This document shows, in pieces, positions 26,714-34,275 of a DNA stretch of 64,000 bases. The DNA lies in contig WJMF01000179.1 of NCBI GenBank assembly GCA_014728085.1, positions 1 to 64,000 on the forward strand, given 5' to 3'. The DNA comes from Candidatus Zhuqueibacterota bacterium. Lineage in GTDB: Bacteria; Zhuqueibacterota; Zhuqueibacteria; Residuimicrobiales; Oceaniaggregativiventaceae. The translations under genes and the position numbers were made by a program. Numbering within the stretch: position 1 is the first letter of the stretch; the number at the start of each line of letters is the position of its first letter. The notes under the pieces were generated by a model. It ran no database searches. It saw only the letters and a program-made list of their open reading frames with translations, and was not told where the DNA came from.

Positions 26714-27541
26714 ATGTTTAAATTGGGACTTTTTATTTTGTTTAGCGATATCACGATTGGACAATATTTTCCGGGAGAGTCTTTTATTCACCGGCTTGAT
26801 CCCCGCACTAAACTTATCTCTCTCATGCTCTTCATGACCGGGTTGCTTTTTGCTTATCATTTTCTTTCACTGGCCATATATTTTTTGGTGACAATCGTGA
26901 TGCTGTTTGGGTCGCAATTGCCACCAAGGCTGGTTTTGGGCAACTTGAAACCCTTTGTTTGGTTGTTTATATTGACTTTGTTGATTCATATTTGGAGCAC
27001 ACCAGGGACGGTGGTATTTTCTTGCTCCGCGCTGCACCTCACCGTTAGCATAGAAGGTATTCGTTTGGGGTTGATTTTCGGTATTCGTCTTGCGTTACTC
27101 GTTCTCTTTGCCGCTTTTTTGACACTTACCGCTTCTCCCATAGAAATTACCGATGCCCTGGAAAAAATGTTATCACCGCTAAAACGGCTGGGTCTTCCTG
27201 TTCATGAGTTGGTCATGATGCTGACCTTGTCTTTGCGCTTTATCCCAACCCTGTTGGAAGAAGCGGAGCAGCTTAAAAATGCTCAGGTGTCGCGGGGTGC
27301 TCGCTTTGGTGGTAATTTACTTCAGCGGCTCAAAAGTACGATCCCGCTGGTGCTGCCCCTGTTCATCTCCGCTTTTCGTCGCGCCGATGATCTGGCCCTG
27401 GCGATGGACTCCAGATGTTACGGTAGCGGCGCCCAACGCAGCAGTTATAGGATATTGCATTATGCAAGAACAGATTACATGGTTTTATTCAGTTCTTTGA
27501 TAACCGTTATTTTTTTATTTTTCCTGGAAAGGAGTCTTTAA
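26714..27541 (+). CDS. ecfT: Energy-coupling factor transporter transmembrane protein
   Basis: A 275-residue EcfT/CbiQ-type membrane protein starting at ATG 26714; the longer frame from 26570 has no family support. Five to six hydrophobic segments lead to the cytoplasmic coupling helices with two Ala/Ser-Arg-Gly type motifs (SRGARF and DSRCYG), which dock the ATPases. The matching EcfA ATPases and the substrate-binding S component are not in the window, so the vitamin or metal imported cannot be named. Confidence 0.9.
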   Translation: MFKLGLFILFSDITIGQYFPGESFIHRLDPRTKLISLMLFMTGLLFAYHFLSLAIYFLVTIVMLFGSQLPPRLVLGNLKPFVWLFILTLLIHIWSTPGTVVFSCSALHLTVSIEGIRLGLIFGIRLALLVLFAAFLTLTASPIEITDALEKMLSPLKRLGLPVHELVMMLTLSLRFIPTLLEEAEQLKNAQVSRGARFGGNLLQRLKSTIPLVLPLFISAFRRADDLALAMDSRCYGSGAQRSSYRILHYARTDYMVLFSSLITVIFLFFLERSL

Positions 27542-27552
27542 CAGACCGATAC

Positions 27553-28299
27553 ATGTTTACACCTATGCGCAATATATTATTGACATTGGAATATGCCGGA
27601 ACCCATTTTTCCGGTTGGCAACGCCAGCCCAATGCGAGGACTGTTCAGCAGGTTGTTGAGGAGGCCCTTGCCCGGCTTTTACAGGAATCGGTTACGCTCT
27701 TTTCGGCAGGTCGAACAGACGCGGGTGTGCATGCGCTTGCCCAAAATGCGAATTTCAAAACAAAGAGCAAATTGGGCATGAAAACACTACACCGGGGAGC
27801 CAATGCGCTTTTGCCCGATGATGTCAGAGTCATTACCATCGAACGGGTTGATGAAGATTTTCATGCCCGTTTCAGCGCTTTGCAGCGTCATTATCGCTAT
27901 ATCATTAGCAAACGGCAACGGGCGATCGGCAGACAATATGCATGGTATTGTCCTTATGCTCTTGAAATCGAATACATGCGAAAGGCGTGTCAGTATTTGC
28001 CGGGTGAACAGGATTTCAAATCGTTTTGCAAGGCCAATTCGGATGTTAATCATCATAGGTGCCGGGTTTTTAGTGCAGAGTGGAAAGAATCCGAGGAAGA
28101 GCTGATCTTTTTTATTACTGCCAACCGGTTTCTGCACAACATGGTGCGGACACTGGTGGGCACATTTGTAAATATCGGCAGGCGAAAAAATTCCCCCGTC
28201 TCCTTGCTCAATGTGCTAAATGCCAGAGATCGTCGCCGCGCCGGTCCGACCGTACCGCCTTATGGTCTTTATTTGGAAAAAATAATTTATCCGTCGTGA
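27553..28299 (+). CDS. truA: tRNA pseudouridine(38-40) synthase
   Basis: A 248-residue TruA with the catalytic aspartate in GRTDAGVHA (near residue 57) and the Arg-containing MVRTLVGTF motif. It converts U38, U39 or U40 in the anticodon arm to pseudouridine. A GGAAAGGAG site lies about 18 nt upstream; a second ATG at 27565 is possible. It follows ecfT, an arrangement seen in several bacteria. Confidence 0.95.
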   Translation: MFTPMRNILLTLEYAGTHFSGWQRQPNARTVQQVVEEALARLLQESVTLFSAGRTDAGVHALAQNANFKTKSKLGMKTLHRGANALLPDDVRVITIERVDEDFHARFSALQRHYRYIISKRQRAIGRQYAWYCPYALEIEYMRKACQYLPGEQDFKSFCKANSDVNHHRCRVFSAEWKESEEELIFFITANRFLHNMVRTLVGTFVNIGRRKNSPVSLLNVLNARDRRRAGPTVPPYGLYLEKIIYPS

Positions 28300-28322
28300 A
28301 CAATTAAACCAATGGAGAGAAT

Positions 28323-28964
28323 ATGAAATTTTTTATCGATACTGCAAGTGTTGAAGAGGTCAGGCGAGCTGCTGCGCTGGGGGTAGCGGACGGCGTCACG
28401 ACGAATCCGACGCTTTTGGCAAAAGAATCCGGAAAGCCCGAAGAGATCTACAAAGAAATTTGTAAAGTCGTTGATGGCCCGGTCTGTGCGGAAGCGGTGA
28501 GTTTGGAATCAGGGGATATCGTTAAAGAAGGCCGCGAGCTGGCGGCAATTGATGAAAAGATCGTTATTAAAATACCGGCAACCCGGGAGGGAATTGTCGC
28601 GGTGAAAATTCTGGAAGCGGAAAGCATTCGAACCAATGTGACGCTGATTTTCAGTCCGATGCAGGCATTGCTGGCCGCCAGGGCCGGCGCCAGTTTTGTC
28701 TGTCCTTTTGTAGGCCGTCTGGATGATGCCAGCCACGAAGGTATGCAACTTATAGCCGAGATTTTACAGATGTATCAAAACTATGACCTAAAAACCGAGA
28801 TTATTGTGGCCAGCATTCGAAGCGTGTTGCATGTCAAGGAATGTGCCATGCTGGGTGCACATATTGCAACCATACCGCTCGGTGTTATTGAAAAACTGAT
28901 AAAGCACCCGCTTACGGATCGGGGTGTCGAGTCTTTTCTGAAGGATTGGCAAAAGATCGGGTAA
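28323..28964 (+). CDS. tal: Transaldolase (TalC/fructose-6-phosphate aldolase type)
   Basis: A 213-residue short-type transaldolase with the FFIDTA opening, GVTTNPTLL and the Schiff-base lysine in VIKIPATREG. It moves a dihydroxyacetone unit between sugar phosphates in the non-oxidative pentose phosphate pathway. The short family also contains fructose-6-phosphate aldolases, so the exact activity is open. GGAGAG precedes the ATG. Confidence 0.94.
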   Translation: MKFFIDTASVEEVRRAAALGVADGVTTNPTLLAKESGKPEEIYKEICKVVDGPVCAEAVSLESGDIVKEGRELAAIDEKIVIKIPATREGIVAVKILEAESIRTNVTLIFSPMQALLAARAGASFVCPFVGRLDDASHEGMQLIAEILQMYQNYDLKTEIIVASIRSVLHVKECAMLGAHIATIPLGVIEKLIKHPLTDRGVESFLKDWQKIG

Positions 28965-28972
28965 ATGATAAA

Positions 28973-30145
28973 ATGAAAATTATGTTTAAACAATCGTTTG
29001 TATTTTTGACGGGATTCGTCGCTGCTCTTCTCCTGGTCAGCGTATGTGGTGAGAACCAGCATATAGAGGTTCCGGAAGCCGATGCACAGATAAAGGAGAG
29101 TGTGGATCAGTCCCGTCATACCGCCATTACCAGGGCTGTTGAGATGGTAAGTCCGGCGGTGGTGGGAATCAATGTGACGCAGGTCAAGCGTTATGTCAGA
29201 AAAAGTCCGTTCGCCGATGATCCCTTTTTTCGCAATTTTTTCCCCGATATTCCCTTTGAAAAACAGGTAAAAAGTCTGGGCTCTGGTGTTCTCATTTCCA
29301 AGAAGGGATATATCCTTACCAACCAGCATGTTGTTGCCGATGCAGCGGAAATAATCGTTACCCTGGCCGGCGGTACTCAGTACAAAGGTCAGAAAATCGG
29401 CGAGGATTTTACCACAGATCTGGCTGTTCTAAAAATAGACGGCGATGATTTTGCCTACGTTAAATTGGGTGATTCCGATGACGTCATCATCGGCGAGTGG
29501 GTCATCGCCCTGGGGAACCCATTTGGTCTCTTTGATATCAGTTCGCGTCCGACGGTGACCGTCGGGGTGGTCAGCGCTATAGACCAGGATTTTGGCCGGC
29601 TCAATGACAGGGTTTTTGAAGACATGATTCAGACCGACTGCGCCATTAATGGCGGGAACAGCGGTGGCCCGCTGGTAAACTGCAACGGTGAGGTTATTGG
29701 AATTAATACCTGGATTATATCCGGAAGCGATTATATGAGCGCCAGCATCGGCTTGGGATTTGCCATTTCCGTAAATCGCATCAAGCGGATTCTCAATGAT
29801 TTGATCAATTATGGCCGGGTTGATCGGAATTTTTGGACAGGCATTACCTGTAGTGAATTGACGCCGCTGGTGGCGAGATATTTGGGATTGCGATCCACGC
29901 GGGGGGCAATCATTTCAGAATTGGCAAAAAACAGCCCCGCGGTCAAAGCCGGACTTGAAATCGGAGATGTTATCCTGGCGATCAACGGTAAAACCGTCAC
30001 AGAGTTGGCTGATATCGACAGAATCATCGATGAACTGGATTTTAAAAAAGGCGATGTGGTCACTTTCAGGATTTATAGAAACCGGCGTTATCTTGATGTT
30101 AAAGTAAAATTGGAAACAAATCCGAACGCATACAGAGGAAGATAA
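28973..30145 (+). CDS. HtrA/Do-type periplasmic serine protease with one PDZ domain
   Basis: A roughly 390-residue protease with an N-terminal signal segment ending LVSVCGE, possibly a lipoprotein. The trypsin-like triad is visible: His in TNQHVVAD, Asp in TTDLAVLKI and Ser in NGGNSGGPL. A single PDZ domain follows near residues 285-380. It should degrade or refold damaged envelope proteins. ATG 28973 is chosen; the frame also opens at 28946 but overlaps the transaldolase gene. A single PDZ resembles DegS or one-PDZ Do proteases. Confidence 0.9.
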   Translation: MKIMFKQSFVFLTGFVAALLLVSVCGENQHIEVPEADAQIKESVDQSRHTAITRAVEMVSPAVVGINVTQVKRYVRKSPFADDPFFRNFFPDIPFEKQVKSLGSGVLISKKGYILTNQHVVADAAEIIVTLAGGTQYKGQKIGEDFTTDLAVLKIDGDDFAYVKLGDSDDVIIGEWVIALGNPFGLFDISSRPTVTVGVVSAIDQDFGRLNDRVFEDMIQTDCAINGGNSGGPLVNCNGEVIGINTWIISGSDYMSASIGLGFAISVNRIKRILNDLINYGRVDRNFWTGITCSELTPLVARYLGLRSTRGAIISELAKNSPAVKAGLEIGDVILAINGKTVTELADIDRIIDELDFKKGDVVTFRIYRNRRYLDVKVKLETNPNAYRGR

Positions 30146-30147
30146 CA

Positions 30148-31446
30148 ATGATACCGCGATACACAAGAGCCCGAATGGGCGAGATTTGGAGCGAAGAGAA
30201 CAAGTACCAAAGCTGGCTTGCGGTGGAAATTGCAGTTTGTGAGGCACAGGCTGAACTCGGTTTTATTCCACAAGACGCTGTCAACCGGATCAAGGATAAA
30301 GCTGATTTTAATCTTCAACGAATCGAGGATATTGAAAAAGAGGTCAAGCACGATGTTATTGCTTTTCTGACCAGTGTTGCTGAATATGTGGGCCCGGAAG
30401 CCCGTTATATTCATTACGGCATGACCTCATCCGATCTGCTCGATACCGCTCTGGCGCTGGTCATTCGGCAAGCCACTCAAATACTTTTAGAGGATGTGAA
30501 AAAATTACTGACTGTGCTCGAGGAAAAAGCCATCCTTTATAAACAGACTGTTTGTATCGGCCGCAGCCACGGTATTCATGCCGAGCCGACCAGCTTTGGA
30601 CTCAAATTTGCCTTATGGTATGATGAAATGAGACGCAATCAAAAGCGTCTGGAGCAAGCCGGAAATGCAATTGCTGTAGGTATGATCTCCGGTGCAGTGG
30701 GTAACTATGCCCAGATCAATCCCGGAGTTGAAAAAATTGTTTGCGAAAAATTTAACCTGACCCCCGCTCCGGTTTCAACACAGGTCATTCAGCGCGACCT
30801 GCATGCACAGTATATTCAGACCCTGGCGTTGATTGGGACGACGATTGAAAAAATCGCGGTTGAAATTCGCCATCTCCAGCGCACCGAAGTCCTGGAGGCT
30901 GAAGAACCCTTCAGCAAAGGCCAAAAAGGCTCTTCCGCCATGCCGCACAAGCGCAACCCGATAGGGTCTGAAAATATTTCGGGCCTGGTCAGGCTGTTGC
31001 GAAGCAACTCTCTCGCTGCTTTGGAAAATGTTGCTCTCTGGCATGAGCGCGATATCAGTCATTCCTCGGTTGAGCGGGTAATTTTTCCCGATTCTTGTAT
31101 TTTACTCGATTTCATAATGGCCAGAATATTGCGTATATTGGATGGCTTGATCGTATACAAGGATAAAATGATAGAAAATTTAAATCTAACCCATGGTCTC
31201 GTTTTTTCCCAGGGCGTGCTGCTGGCCTTGATCCAAAAAGGCATGAGCCGCGAGGAGGCTTATGCACTGGTACAGAAAAACGCCATGCAATGCTGGCAGT
31301 CAAAAACCGATTTAAAAACGGCTCTGCAACAAGATGAAAAGGTAAACAGCACTCTGAATGAAAAAGAGCTTAAATCCTGTTTTGATCCCGATATCGCCCT
31401 GAAGCATATAAATTATATTTATGAGAATATAGGAATAGGGAGTTAA
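30148..31446 (+). CDS. purB: Adenylosuccinate lyase
   Basis: A 432-residue fumarase/aspartase-superfamily enzyme. It carries the SSAMPHKRNP signature with the catalytic Ser loop, and the His of SHGIHAEPTSFG. It splits adenylosuccinate to AMP and SAICAR to AICAR, each releasing fumarate. The start lies 3 nt after the protease stop behind AGAGGAAG, and the next gene follows at once. Confidence 0.96.
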   Translation: MIPRYTRARMGEIWSEENKYQSWLAVEIAVCEAQAELGFIPQDAVNRIKDKADFNLQRIEDIEKEVKHDVIAFLTSVAEYVGPEARYIHYGMTSSDLLDTALALVIRQATQILLEDVKKLLTVLEEKAILYKQTVCIGRSHGIHAEPTSFGLKFALWYDEMRRNQKRLEQAGNAIAVGMISGAVGNYAQINPGVEKIVCEKFNLTPAPVSTQVIQRDLHAQYIQTLALIGTTIEKIAVEIRHLQRTEVLEAEEPFSKGQKGSSAMPHKRNPIGSENISGLVRLLRSNSLAALENVALWHERDISHSSVERVIFPDSCILLDFIMARILRILDGLIVYKDKMIENLNLTHGLVFSQGVLLALIQKGMSREEAYALVQKNAMQCWQSKTDLKTALQQDEKVNSTLNEKELKSCFDPDIALKHINYIYENIGIGS

Positions 31447-31449
31447 CCA

Positions 31450-32157
31450 TTGAAAGAGAAAAAAATTTCTGAAGGCAAGACCAAGAAAATTTTTAGTACG
31501 ACCAAAGAAGAACAGTTGATCCTCTATTTCAAAGACGATTATGTATTAAAAAGCGGCAAAAAGCTTGCGATTACAAACAAGGGAAAAAGTAACGGGCTGG
31601 TGAGTGCATATCTGCTGAACTATTTAAAGAGTTACAACGTCGCTACTCATTTTATTGATCAGGTTTCAGAACGTGAAATCCTGGTTGCTAAACTGGATAT
31701 GTTGCCGCTTGAAGTGCTGGTAAGAAATTTTGCAGCCGGAATTCTTGCGGAAAGATATAAGGTTAAGGAGGGGACCGAACTTGAATGTCCGATTATCGAG
31801 TACTATCTCAAGCATGAGGAAAATGAGGATTCGATGATCAACGAAGATCATTTGATCTCCTTTGGTCATGCTTCCTCCGATGAGATTAAAGAAATTCACA
31901 GACTTTCATCCAAAATCAATGCCATTCTGCGTGATTTTTTCCGGCGCCGCAATTATCACCTGATTGATTTTAGAATCGAGTACGGACGCCAGAATGACCG
32001 CATTGTCCTCGGGGATGAAATCAGTATGGATACCTTCCGCTTGTGGGATTTAACCACAGACACCTATCTTGATTTAGAGCGGTTTAAAAGGAACCGTGAA
32101 AAGATGGCTGAAATCATTGATGACATCAAAAGCCGATTATTGATGGAGAGCAGTTGA
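31450..32157 (+). CDS. purC: Phosphoribosylaminoimidazole-succinocarboxamide synthase
   Basis: A 235-residue SAICAR synthetase with the KISEGKTKKIF start, the LPLEVLVRNFAAG motif and the LGDEISMDTFRLWD motif. It joins aspartate to CAIR using ATP. Its product is the substrate of PurB, encoded just upstream. It starts with TTG 3 nt after purB. Confidence 0.96.
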   Translation: MKEKKISEGKTKKIFSTTKEEQLILYFKDDYVLKSGKKLAITNKGKSNGLVSAYLLNYLKSYNVATHFIDQVSEREILVAKLDMLPLEVLVRNFAAGILAERYKVKEGTELECPIIEYYLKHEENEDSMINEDHLISFGHASSDEIKEIHRLSSKINAILRDFFRRRNYHLIDFRIEYGRQNDRIVLGDEISMDTFRLWDLTTDTYLDLERFKRNREKMAEIIDDIKSRLLMESS

Positions 32158-32810
32158 GAATAAGTAAAGAGGGATGGCCGCTTTTCGCAGGCCTGGTGCT
32201 ATTCGCACTGATGTTTGGATATTTCGGCTTTTCTCAAAACAATGCATTTATGATTGCTTTATTCGGCATTGATCTCTTGTTGCTGTTAACCGGATTGTAT
32301 TTTTTTCGGGATCCGGTCAGAGTACCACCGGCAACGGATAATGTCATTGTCTCTCCCGCTGATGGCAAGGTGATTGATATTAAAACCGTTGAGGAGACGG
32401 ATTATCTTCAGCAAAAAGTCACACGGATCGATATTTTCCTTTCTTTATTCGATGTGCATATGAACTATATTCCCTTTAAGGGCAAGATTGATTATATCCA
32501 TTATAAGAGAGGTAAAAATTTACCGGCATACCGGCCCGAGGCTTCTCATCAGAATCAACACGCGTTTTTTGGATTGCTGACTCGCTATGGAAAGATGGCT
32601 TTTAAGCAATCCGCCGGCATGGTGGCGCGCCGGGTCGTCTGGTATGTTAAGCTGGATCAGGCGGTGGAAACCGGTCAAAAATTCGGCATGATCAAGTTTG
32701 GATCCAGGTTGGAGGTCTATTTGCCCGAATGGGCAAAGGTCAGAACGAAATCAGGAGACCGCTTAAAAGGGGGGGAAAGTATAATTGCAGAAATAGATGA
32801 AACATCGTAG
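32154..32810 (+). CDS. psd: Phosphatidylserine decarboxylase proenzyme (short family)
   Basis: A 218-residue short phosphatidylserine decarboxylase. Hydrophobic segments at the N-terminus are followed by SPADGKV, FDVHMNYIPF and a C-terminal MIKFGSRLEVYLP motif. In this family the Ser of GS is the self-cleavage site that becomes the pyruvoyl group. It makes phosphatidylethanolamine from the product of PssA, whose gene overlaps its end. The TTG start overlaps the purC stop. Confidence 0.92.
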   Translation: MRISKEGWPLFAGLVLFALMFGYFGFSQNNAFMIALFGIDLLLLLTGLYFFRDPVRVPPATDNVIVSPADGKVIDIKTVEETDYLQQKVTRIDIFLSLFDVHMNYIPFKGKIDYIHYKRGKNLPAYRPEASHQNQHAFFGLLTRYGKMAFKQSAGMVARRVVWYVKLDQAVETGQKFGMIKFGSRLEVYLPEWAKVRTKSGDRLKGGESIIAEIDETS

Positions 32811-33555
32811 CTTAATAGTAGGCGTTCCGACGCTTTTCACATCGCTTAATCTATTTTGTGGATTTTTTTCCGTCATTCAATCAGCAACCGGGAATTTTAC
32901 AAGTGCTGCCTGGCTGATTTTTTTGGCCGGTATTTTCGATGCGCTTGACGGACGGATAGCACGGGCATCCGGATTGTCCAGCCCCTTCGGCCTGCAAATG
33001 GATTCTCTCAGTGACCTCATTTCCGCCGGCCTTGCACCGGCACTTTTGGTTTATCAATTCCATCTCCGCTTCCTCGATCCTATCGGACTGTTGCTGGCAT
33101 TTTTGCCTTTATTGTTTGCCGCTTTTCGATTGGCGCGCTTCAACCTTTATACATTGCATGACGGTAAGCGCAGGGACTATATCGGCCTTCCGGCACCTAT
33201 GGCTGGTGTGGCTCTGGCCAGTACCGTCTTGTTTTATCAGGTTACGGAATGGACCGTTCTACTGCGATTGCTTACCATCCTCGTACCCCTTGTCAGTATC
33301 CTTATGACCACCACAATAAAATTTTCAGGCTTTCCGAGATTTACCTTTCGGCAGAAAGGGGCCAATCTGTTCAGGCTGGTTTTTTTCATTACCGTTATTT
33401 TTTCTTCTTTTTTTGCGCCGGAACACACTTTTTTTATCGCAACAATGATTTATTTACTATCGGGCCCGGTTGGCGCTGTTTTGGCCTATTTTCGCAATGA
33501 GGATGATGAAATTACAATTTTTCTCACTGACGACAAAGCAAACAGCAAGGAGTGA
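32797..33555 (+). CDS. pssA: CDP-diacylglycerol-serine O-phosphatidyltransferase
   Basis: A 252-residue multi-pass membrane enzyme with the full CDP-alcohol phosphatidyltransferase motif: DG-x2-AR-x8-G-x3-D-x3-D in DALDGRIARASG through MDSLSD. It makes phosphatidylserine from CDP-diacylglycerol and serine. It overlaps psd by 14 nt, so the two steps are coupled. The CdsA substrate enzyme is encoded at 22323-23147. Confidence 0.94.
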   Translation: MKHRSLIVGVPTLFTSLNLFCGFFSVIQSATGNFTSAAWLIFLAGIFDALDGRIARASGLSSPFGLQMDSLSDLISAGLAPALLVYQFHLRFLDPIGLLLAFLPLLFAAFRLARFNLYTLHDGKRRDYIGLPAPMAGVALASTVLFYQVTEWTVLLRLLTILVPLVSILMTTTIKFSGFPRFTFRQKGANLFRLVFFITVIFSSFFAPEHTFFIATMIYLLSGPVGAVLAYFRNEDDEITIFLTDDKANSKE

Positions 33556-33576
33556 TTATTTAAATGAGGTCTCAAT

Positions 33577-33843
33577 ATGTGGCGTAAGCATACATTGGGG
33601 TGGATTATCCTGGCTATTTTGCTGGGGGCATTGATAGGATCTGTTTTTGGTCAGATTCTGGGTTTGATTCTTCCTGACGGAGTCGTAAAGGATTTTTTTC
33701 TTCGCTCTGTGGATTTTGGTTTCGGTCCGCTTGATATCGATTTTGTTATGATCAGTTTGACCCTTGGCCTGTACATAAAATTCAATATCACCGGTGTTTT
33801 GGGCATCGTGTTGGCTGCTTATATTCTGCGATGGTATGCCTGA
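33577..33843 (+). CDS. DUF4321 small membrane protein
   Basis: An 88-residue protein with hydrophobic segments near 8-30 and 56-85, matching the DUF4321 pattern (GWIILAILLGALIGS start, DFVMISLTLGLYIKFN end). Members are found near lipid and division genes in Firmicutes and FCB bacteria. Its function is unknown. Confidence 0.75.
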   Translation: MWRKHTLGWIILAILLGALIGSVFGQILGLILPDGVVKDFFLRSVDFGFGPLDIDFVMISLTLGLYIKFNITGVLGIVLAAYILRWYA

Positions 33844-33923
33844 TAGTCATATCCATCCTGTGACGCGATACCTGATTTGACATTATTTTCATTCAGATAT
33901 ATTTTTTCAACTCAACTTTTTTA

Positions 33924-33952
33924 TTGACTTTGTTGTCAGAAATTTGTTACTT
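33924..33952 (+). promoter_or_regulatory. Possible promoter ahead of the cobalamin riboswitch
   Basis: TTGACT at 33924-33929 with TTACTT 17 nt downstream (33947-33952) lies just before the riboswitch aptamer. The minus-10 match is weak, but the position is right. Confidence 0.35.
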
Positions 33953-33965
33953 GTAAATGATTAAC

Positions 33966-34137
33966 AGACATGGGTAATTCCGGCCGGTAATGGCCCGGAA
34001 TAAGGAAGCCGGTGAAACTCCGGCGCTGCCCCGCAACTGTAAGCAGCTACAAAAGTCGCTGTACGCCACTGTCAAACTCAAATTGATGGGAAGGCGCGAC
34101 GAGTAGGTTGGAAGCTGCAAGCCAGGAGACCTGCCTG
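33966..34137 (+). promoter_or_regulatory. Cobalamin (vitamin B12) riboswitch
   Basis: The aptamer is clear: GGAAGCCGGTGAAACTCCGG, then GCTGCCCCGCAACTGTAAGC, then GCCACTG and the B12 box AAGCCAGGAGACCTGCC at 34119-34135. It senses adenosyl- or methylcobalamin and switches off downstream genes when B12 is plentiful. The downstream TonB receptor and beta-propeller genes are thus predicted to be B12 import genes. Confidence 0.96.
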
Positions 34138-34184
34138 TGGAATCTTTCGAGGGAAAGGCGTCGTTTTTAATACCTTTTATTTCT

Positions 34185-34215
34185 CCCAGCTTTTTCCCGA
34201 GGTTGGGATTTTTTT
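34185..34215 (+). terminator. Riboswitch-linked intrinsic terminator
   Basis: CCCAGC (34185-34190) pairs with GTTGGG (34202-34207), one wobble pair, followed by a T7 run at 34209-34215. It lies after the aptamer and 61 nt before the receptor start, where a B12-controlled terminator is expected. GGGAAA at 34151-34156 could pair with the loop TTTCCC at 34193-34198 as an antiterminator. Confidence 0.65.
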
Positions 34216-34275
34216 ATTCTCCTCCATTTTCCGCTGTGCAGCTCCTGGAAACATATCAATTTCAGGTGTTTAACG

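Larger units (their letters stand above)
33844..34275 (+). other. Leader region holding the B12 switch
   Basis: This 432-nt gap contains a possible promoter, the cobalamin aptamer and the terminator described separately. The last 60 nt are the receptor 5-prime leader. No small gene was seen. Confidence 0.8.
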
